Notes under the pieces: generated by a model
The model's database searches: none
What the model was told of the DNA's origin: nothing
What the model saw: the letters and a program-made list of their open reading frames with translations, nothing else
Assembly: GCF_023078275.1 (NCBI RefSeq)
Contig: NC_062991.1
Coordinates: forward strand, 1,550,001-1,614,000
DNA length: 64,000 nucleotides
Origin: Leguminivora glycinivorella
Lineage: Eukaryota; Arthropoda; Insecta; Lepidoptera; Tortricidae
Reading direction: 5' to 3'
In this document: positions 31,501-40,500 of the stretch, piece by piece
Layout of the letters: each line of letters begins with the position of its first letter
How positions within the stretch are numbered: position 1 is the stretch's first letter
Translations under genes and position numbers: made by a program

Positions 31501-34500
31501 AGAGCGTGTCGGGCCACGCTCAGTGTAGGGTTCCGTAGTTTTCCGTATTTTTCTCAAAAACTACTGAACCTATCAAGTTCAAAACAATTTTCCTAGAAAG
31601 TTTTTATAAAGTTCTACTTGCGATTTTTTTCATATTTTTTAAACATATGGTTCAAAAGTTAGAGGGGAGGGACGCACTTTTTTTTCCTTTAGGAGCGATT
31701 ATTTCCGAAAATATTAATATTATCAAAAAACGATTTTAGTAAACCCTTATTCATTTTTAAATACCTATCCAACAATATATCACACGTTGGGGTTGAAATG
31801 AAAAAAAATATCAGCCCCCACTTTACATGTAGGGGGGGTACCCTAATAAAACATCTTTTTCCATTTTTTATTTTTGCACTTTGTTGGCGTGATTGATATA
31901 CATATTGGTACCAAATTTCAGCTTTCTAGTGCTTACGGTTACTGAGATTATCCGCGGACGGACGGACGGACGGACGGACGGACGGACGGACGGACGGACG
32001 GACGGACGGACGGACAGACAGACATGGCGAAACTATAAGGGTTCCTAGTTGACTACGGAACCCTAAAAACTAGACTTTATACTAATATTATAAATGGGAA
32101 AGTGTGTGTGTCTGTTTGCTTGTACGGACAAACAAAAAAAAACGGCTTTCAAGGCAAAACGTAGTGACGAATTGACGTGATTTTTTAAGTGGAGATAGTT
32201 GAAAGAATGAAGAGTGACATAGGCTACTTTTTGTCTCTTTCTAACGCGAGCGAAGCCACGGGCAAAATCTTATTAAATTTGTAAAACTGAAGCTGTTACA
32301 TAATTAAAAACTATCAGCGATATCGATGTTTTTCTGAGACTTTTAATTGTGGCACAAATATTGGCCCTTAGAAATAATTTAAGCATTATTTTCCAGGCAT
32401 CGGCTACGCGGCGGCAGTCATGTCCTGTTGGATGAACGTGTACTATATCGTCATCCTCGCGTGGGCCATCTTCTATTTCTTCATGTCTATGCGATCAGGT
32501 AACAATATTCATTAGTTGATCATTTTTCACATCTTTTATTCATTAAATAATTATGTTATACAACTCCTTTGGCCGGAAAGTGTCAACTTTCAGTCCGATC
32601 ACTTAAGAAACCTTCCAGGGGGTCGCAGTTCTAACCTAACCTAACCTACTTTCTGATAGCAGTTTCATTTTCCAGGGGGTCACAGTTCTAAACTAACCTA
32701 ACCTACTTTCTGACAGCAGTTTCATTTTCCAGGGGTTCACAATTCTAACCTAACCTAACCTACTTTCTGATAGCAGTTTCATTCTCTAGTAGTGTCGTCT
32801 CTGTTATAATTACGCATTTCGATGATTCTGCCAAATAACATTATGGAAATTGACTTTTCTGGTAGCTAATTTGGATGACAAATGATGTTATGGAATGTGG
32901 TAATTACGGATTTCGATGATTCTGACAAATGACATTATGGAAACAGACTTTATGGGAAACAAAGTTTCTGGCACATGATTAATATAGTAAACAATGATTA
33001 TGGCATAAGATGTTATGAGAAACAATATTATGATTGTTGATAAGGATGGCAAATAAAATTATGGCAAATGAAATTCTGGCAAATGGGGGTATCCCTTTCT
33101 GGCTCCATCAAATTGAAATTGAATGGAAATGCCCTTAGTATTGTAACACACTATTATATATAATTCTGTTTTAAAACAGAAATTCGACAGTTACAAGGAT
33201 GTCTACATTATTAGCAGTAATTCATTAATTAATAGATTAAGTTTAATCTCCAAGTCTCAGCTGTATTATTTTTAACTTTGGAACTCTCAATGAATCTCTA
33301 AACGTTCAAAATATAGAATAGAATAAAATAGAATACTCTTTATTGGCAATTTGGCACACTTCAGCAAAAAATACAATGTAGACAAAGAAATATTGTAAAT
33401 AGAAGCAGACAATAAGCGGTTACATCTCTAAAGAGCTATCCCTTCCAGACAATCTTTGGGTATATTTTGGAATATGAACAAAATTTTGTACACGGGTCCT
33501 TAGAAGGGATTTTGTACATCCAATTATTACATACTAAACTATAACAAAGAATTTATATTTTTTCCAGAGGTCCCATGGAGGAACTGCGACAACTACTGGA
33601 ACACGGCCGCCTGCGTCAACCCCTACGACCGCAAGAACCTGAACTGCTGGTCGTCCTTCAACAAGACCACTTACTGTGTGCTCAACGGGCATAACGTTAC
33701 CAAAGTCGCGCTTTCTGACCCCGTCAAGGAGTTCTGGGAGTAAGTTATCTTTAGCTTTTCTTTTATCTTTAATATCTTCTTTAACAATGACTAGAAACTC
33801 AACAGTTGGTCGTCTTTAAAAAAAACGACCAACTGTGTGCTCAACGGCTATAACGTTATTAAAGTCGCCCTTTTTGACCCCGTCAAGGAGTTCTGAGAGT
33901 AAGTTATCTTTAGCCCTTTGACTATCTTTAATATTTTCTGTAAGTTCTGGCACTAAGCTATCTTCAGCATATCATTTCCCACTAGTTTCTCCTGTAGATT
34001 CATCTGCCGTAGTTTCAATAATTGAAACAACCTCAACTATTGAAAGTCGTCTTTCAACAAGACCTACTGTATGCTCAAAGTGCTCAAGGACGAAAAGATT
34101 ACAGATTTCGCTCTTACCGACCATGTTAATTCGTTTTGGGAATATGTCGCTTTTTCTGTTGTCATTATTTTAGTATTAACATCCAATATGAAGGTACGAA
34201 CTTCAATAGCTGTTTGTCTTTTAACGAGACCTTCGTCGGCTACAATCAAAACATTCGATCAAACGTTTCTGGATACTTTTTTAATACAAACTATTTTTAA
34301 CAAACTATTCATTCTATTACAGACGTCGAGCCCTCCAAATCTCCAGCGGTATTGAGCACATCGGCAACATCCGCTGGGAGCTGGCCGGCACCTTACTGCT
34401 GGTGTGGGTGTTATGCTACTTCTGCATCTGGAAGGGTGTGCGGTGGACTGGCAAAGTTGTGTACTTCACTGCTCTGTTTCCGTACTTCCTTCTTACCGTG

Positions 34501-37500
34501 CTGCTTATCAGAGGTAAGACAATAAATGAAATATTGAAGCACTTTTTTTGCATCAAAGGAATATAAAAAAAAGTCTAATTTACTGCTATTTTTCTGTACT
34601 TCCTTCTCATCTTGCTACTGATCAGAGATTAGTCAGGCATTGTCTCTCGATTTTTGCATCAAGAAAGGCATGTGATGGTCCGGCAAGCATTTCACTGCGC
34701 TACTTATTTCTGGCCGTTCTAATGATCACAGATCATTCGTAAATTCCTCGACATTTAGATGGCAGTAGCTTTCAGTAGATATATTACTAGAAGTAGATGG
34801 TATGAGTGTTGTGCTTCTTCTGCATCTGGAAGGGTGTGCAGTGGACCGGGAAAGTTGTCTACTTCACTTCTCTGTTCCTGTACTTCCTTTCCACTTTGCT
34901 GCTAATCAAAGGTTAGCAAGCATTTCCTCTCGATCTGTAAAAGGCAACAGCGGGTCTGGGTGTCCTGTTAATTATAATTTCAATTTCAATCATTTATTCA
35001 AAAAATAATACAATCACGTCACATCGCCAATATTACAATTTGCATTTCTATTAGGTAAAGTATAGTAGGTAATCTCGTATTAGTATTTACCGTAGTTGTA
35101 TAATTTGTTTCATCACAGTATAAATAAAATTCGTAAGTATAAGGCATATATAACTCCGTATAGACAGATAAAGTCTAAAAAAAACGTATTTCAGTACCAT
35201 ACAGAAAAAGGTACGGTGAGATGGCATTACACTTTTGGGGTACGCTCAGCTAGATGGCGCTAATATTAACATTTGACATTTAAACACCGAGCTAAGAATA
35301 TGGACCAAATTGTCAAAACTGAGGTTCAAAAGTTTTAAGCCTGTGTCAAGAGATGGCTATGCACTGTGATTTACACATTTTACTTCGACAGTAACTCTCT
35401 ATAATACTCAATCCTCTTTGGTAGGTATATAACATGCAAGCATACAATCTGAGAGTATTCATTCGACACAGACTATACTTGTTAATTTCTTCTTTTATTT
35501 TGCCACGACATAACACAATGACCTGTGTGGTGACGGGTTAAGAATTTCACCACCCCCTTTCTTCCCGTGGGTGTCGTAGAAGGCGACTATGAGATATTTA
35601 AATTGTGGCGTAGGCGAGAGGCTGGCAACCTGTCACTGCAATGTCACAGTTTCATTTTCTTTCAACCCCTTATTTGCCAAGAGTGGCACTGAAACTTTAG
35701 TAGTTCTGCCTACCCCTATATGGGATACAGGCGTGATTGTATGTATGTATGTATGTATGTATAACACAATATGTAAAATAACTATTTCCTTGTCCCAGGT
35801 ATAACCCTCCCCGGCGCGATGGAAGGAATCAAGTTCTACGTGATGCCGAACATGTCCAAGCTATTCGAGTCGGAAGTGTGGATCGACGCCGTTACACAAA
35901 TCTTCTTCTCGTACGGACTTGGCCTTGGCACGCTCGTGGCCCTCGGCAGTTATAACAAGTTCACTAACAACGTGTACAAGTGAGTTCAACATGTCATTTC
36001 TTTAAACACACCATTGTATGTACTGTAGTAGACAGTATTGCTTTGTGGATCGACGCGATCACGCAGATCTATTTCTCGTACGGACTTGGCCTTGGTACGC
36101 TCGTGGTCCTCTGCAGTTATGTCAAGTTCACTAATAATGTGTACAAGTGAGTTTTTTTTGCATAATTTAGTTTGACATAATTTAAGTTGGTAAAAAAACT
36201 AAACGTATGCAGAAAGGATATATGAATATGAATACATGGCATAAAATATAATGTTCCTTTTTTAAGATCAGTAACAAATATATTATGGAATAAAACATAA
36301 ATAACAGATAAATACATTTATTTAAATTGAAATGAAATGTCAATAATTTGGAATGCTCCTGGCCCTCGGCAGTTACAACAAGTTTTCTAATCAAACGCAC
36401 AATATAGTTTAGTTTTTTTCGTAATTTATTTTGACAGATTCTAAATTTGGACTTGAAGAAAATATTATATTATACCATAATTTTACTTTTCACTAACAAA
36501 TCAACTTCGAAGTCTCAAATAAAACCTTGAATGAAATTAATCTACTGTCTATTTGGTTTGCCAGACTATAACCTTGCACAATAATTGTTTACATTCTTAA
36601 TTCTCAGATAACGCGAAACTCCAGACAAAAATGTTTATAATGCGTATGTCAATATTTTGTTATTGATAACAATCTTCCGCGAAGCATGAGGAAATGACTT
36701 TTATCTCTACTTAAGTATCCACTTAAATCGTATTTGAACTGTGATTATGCGGCACAGTAACTATGTCAAGAGTTTTGAGTTTCCTAATTTTCGCTAAATT
36801 AAGTACCAAATATGATTTAAAAAATTCCAGAATTTTATGCCTCATTTTAATCAAATTAATTCAAATCATCTCATTTTAATTTTCAAATTGAGGGTTTACT
36901 GGTGAAACCCGATAAATCGAAATATTTTTTTTAAATAAGAAATTTGTGTAAATTGCACATAGTTCGAATTTCAAAAACCAGTTTGTTCAACTTATCGGGT
37001 TTCACCAGTAAACCCTCGTTTAATATTGGTAGGTATTAAAACGCTGAGAAAAATTATTGAAAAAATAAATAAAGTCACAATTGACTTACAAGTAACACAT
37101 GGCACAAAAAATATTATTTATAATAATGACTGACGTGTATGGTTTTCGACGCTACAAATTTGTTAGTTGACAATGGACAACATATTTACACATCTGCTTG
37201 CAAACATTTAAAATCGCATTTAGTACTTATGGCCGCTACGAGTTTCTCGTAATTTCTTTTGACCTTACAAACTCCCCATCTCTGTTACAGATTTGGGATG
37301 ACTTGACTTGGCTAAATCATTATATTATGAATTATATTTACTGATTTATCCTATCAATATCCCTAACCTGGCTAAGAATTTCACCACCCCTGTCTTTCCA
37401 TGGGTGTCGTAGAAGTATATTATGGGATATGGGTTAGATTCTGGCATCGGTGAGAGGCTGGCAATCTGTCACATTTTCGTTATCTGCAACCCCTTATTTG

Positions 37501-40500
37501 CCAAGAGTGGCGCTGAAACTTCAGTAGTTTCATGTGCCCTGCGTACCACTTTATGGGATACAAGCGTGATAGTATGTATGTTTGTATGTAATCCTGTCAT
37601 CCTTGTTTCAGAGACGCGTTGATAGTGTGTACAGTCAACTCCAGTACGTCCATGTTTGCCGGGTTCGTCATTTTCTCCGTCGTTGGATTCATGGCTCACG
37701 AGCAACAGAGGCCGGTGGCTGAAGTAGCTGCATCAGGTAAACCCATATTTTAAAATGATTTAAATAATATTAGAAAAAAACTTTAACTCCCATTAAGTAT
37801 TATACATTCTGACCAATTTAGTAATAAGAGGCGTCTCAATATTGAAGCACGTTGTTCTTTAAGCGCATTTGTGGACTTAAGAAATGATGATTTGTTTGCG
37901 TTTAACATCGACTGATCTTAATGGGAAAATCTATCAAACCGGATAGAACGTAAGATTGAACAGTGTTTCAAAACCGCGAAATACGTATTCAATCATAATT
38001 TCAAGATTTGGTCTGCTCACGGGGAATATAATAAGACACAAGGAATGAGAGGAGTAGGTAACCCTTTTGTGAGAGGGCCCTCATTCCCCTTACCGAAAAT
38101 TTGGAGAAATGTCAAGAACGGTGCTATCACCAGATAAAACATGCTGCTCAAATCATTGATGTTAAGAAGCACAACGTCCTTAGGAAGAAAATAATTAAAC
38201 TAACTAAAATTCAAAAGTATACGTTATTAACGTAGGCCTAATAACACGCTCTTATGAATAGTTAATCACATAGTAAATGGGTTTATTCCATTTCATGAGC
38301 TTATTCCATTTGCTTCCAGGTCCCGGTTTAGCTTTCCTCGCCTACCCCTCAGCAGTTCTCCAGCTCCCGGGCGCTCCTCTCTGGTCCTGCCTCTTCTTCT
38401 TCATGCTGCTCCTCATCGGCCTGGACAGCCAGTTCTGCACCATGGAAGGCTTCATCACAGCTGTCATTGATGAGTGGCCGAAACTGCTCAGACGGAGGAA
38501 GGAGATATTCATCGCGATTACTTGTGTCATCTCGTATTTGGTTGGGCTATCTTGTATATCTGAGGTAAGTTGTATTGCTTAATCATTATCATTTTTAATG
38601 TTTCTAACAGTGTTGCCAGATCTACTGATTTAGCAGTAGATCTACCTGATTTTGAAAAAATCTACTGATCTACTGCTTTTTTTGTAATTTTTCAAGAAAT
38701 CTACCTGCTTTTTCCCAAATCGATATTTTTTGTATAAACAATTGGATTGGCCACAAATTTTTATTATAGACGGTCCAACAACTTAGTCAAGGCGCGAAAT
38801 TAAAATTTTCTATGGGCCAACTGTCATCCCTTCGTTTCTTAAAGTTGCTGCTTTTTTCTAGTGACAGAAATCGCTTGACAGACTTTATATGTGATTGTTC
38901 GTAGTGTAGTGGTAGCTTTGCATTAGCAATAGCGATTTAGGCGGGTGCAAGAGTTTGATGTTTGTATGGTTTAATATTCTGTATTCATATCAAATAATAG
39001 TACATTACGTCAGATGCCGGGAAAGAAGGGCTTACATGCTGTGTAGGTATATCCATCTGAGTAGGATAGTGATACGAAGCCTGTAAGCCCTTTTCACGGC
39101 GAGGCATGTAATAATAGTACTTTTCTCAAACTTGCAATGATATGAAAAAAATAAATCTACTAGGCAAAAAGAAAACTCTCCTAATTCCGCGCCAAATTTT
39201 TTTTTAACTCTGAGGTAACTTATTAAACGGTGACATTCAGGTGCATTAGTACCTACTATTAATGTTTTTTTTTCTGATTACTAAATGTCATGGTGTAGTG
39301 TCAGCATTTGACGTTTAGAAACATGGAGGGTGCTTTACAGGCAGGCTTTTTTTGCTGTAAACTGTACTCTGAAATATTATCTTCACTCAGCTCACCGGAA
39401 ACGTAGTAGTCCCGACAACATTTCATTGCAAGTTTGAGAAAAAGTTCTTATTTGTGCAACTGCCCCATCGATACTGAATAGGAATGGAATCAATTGAATG
39501 CATCCTACACCTTATAAAACAAAGTCCCCCTTCGCGTCTGTCTATGCGTGTTCGCGATAAACTCAAAAACTACTGAACGGATTTTCATGCGGTTTTCACC
39601 CATGAATAAGTGATTCTTGGGGAAGATTTAAGCATATAATTTGTGAAGACTTTGTTTGAAATATAACGATATTTGCTAAACAAGTCGGACAAAATCCCAC
39701 TTTCTGAGAGCCTTAATCGAAAACGCTGCCCAAACCGTTTGAGCTATATCATGATCTGTATGGCGAAATATTGTATCTCTCATAGGTTTACATAAAAGTC
39801 CGCGAAAGCATATGTCTATCTTTTACGGATAACTTACTATGTATAACCATTTTTAATCCCCATGCGTAGCTGGGGCGGGCCGCTAGTGTGGAATAAGTTT
39901 ATCTTCGTAAAAATTGTATGGGATAAGTTTTTTCTTGATGTGTCGCCGGATTCTGAGTCGGTTTTTTTTTCATACAAACATTTGATTATAGATAAGAAAG
40001 AAAAAAAGTTTATCAAAAATGACCTTCGTATGTTTTTTCAAAAACCTATCAACGCCAATCTTCATGAATTTGAAATCGTGAGAAGTCTTAAAAGAGTTCC
40101 AGGACCGTGTTCATGTCACAGTATAATTTTTCTTTCATTCTTCTTCACTTAGTATCAATATTTGTAGTCTACTGCTTTTTTTCCCGATCTACTGGTTTTT
40201 TATTCATTTTTCTACTGTATACTTCAGATTCCGTCTGGCAACACTGGTTTCTAAATAGGTGTATTACTGCTGGATACAGATCTTGTGTTGTGTTGTTTTT
40301 AGCCAGCTAAATAATATGGGTTGCGGTTAAGACCTGAGGTCCTGAGCCCATTTTCGAAGTTACAATTTACAAGTGGTAGTCAATATTTAATATGATAAGC
40401 TGGAAAGATACTTCCACTTGTACAGTCGAGTTCATTAATATGTGTACATTTCTTCACCTTAATAAGGTGAAAATATGTAAACATATTTATGAACTCGACT

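Larger units (their letters stand above)
30698..32396 (+). other. Gat: Gat intron 2
   Basis: Bases 30698-31492 hold no recognised feature beyond AT-rich sequence. The rest is occupied by the GGGTTCCGTAG repeat (31493-32066) and a Helitron (32076-32271). It ends in ATTATTTTCCAG. Confidence 0.9.

Noticed and set aside
34800..36146. Mutually exclusive alternative exons for Gat
   Set aside because: The copies lack the 5' part of their parent exons and an in-frame acceptor, and 5c begins after a stop codon; they are kept as exon-tail relics instead.
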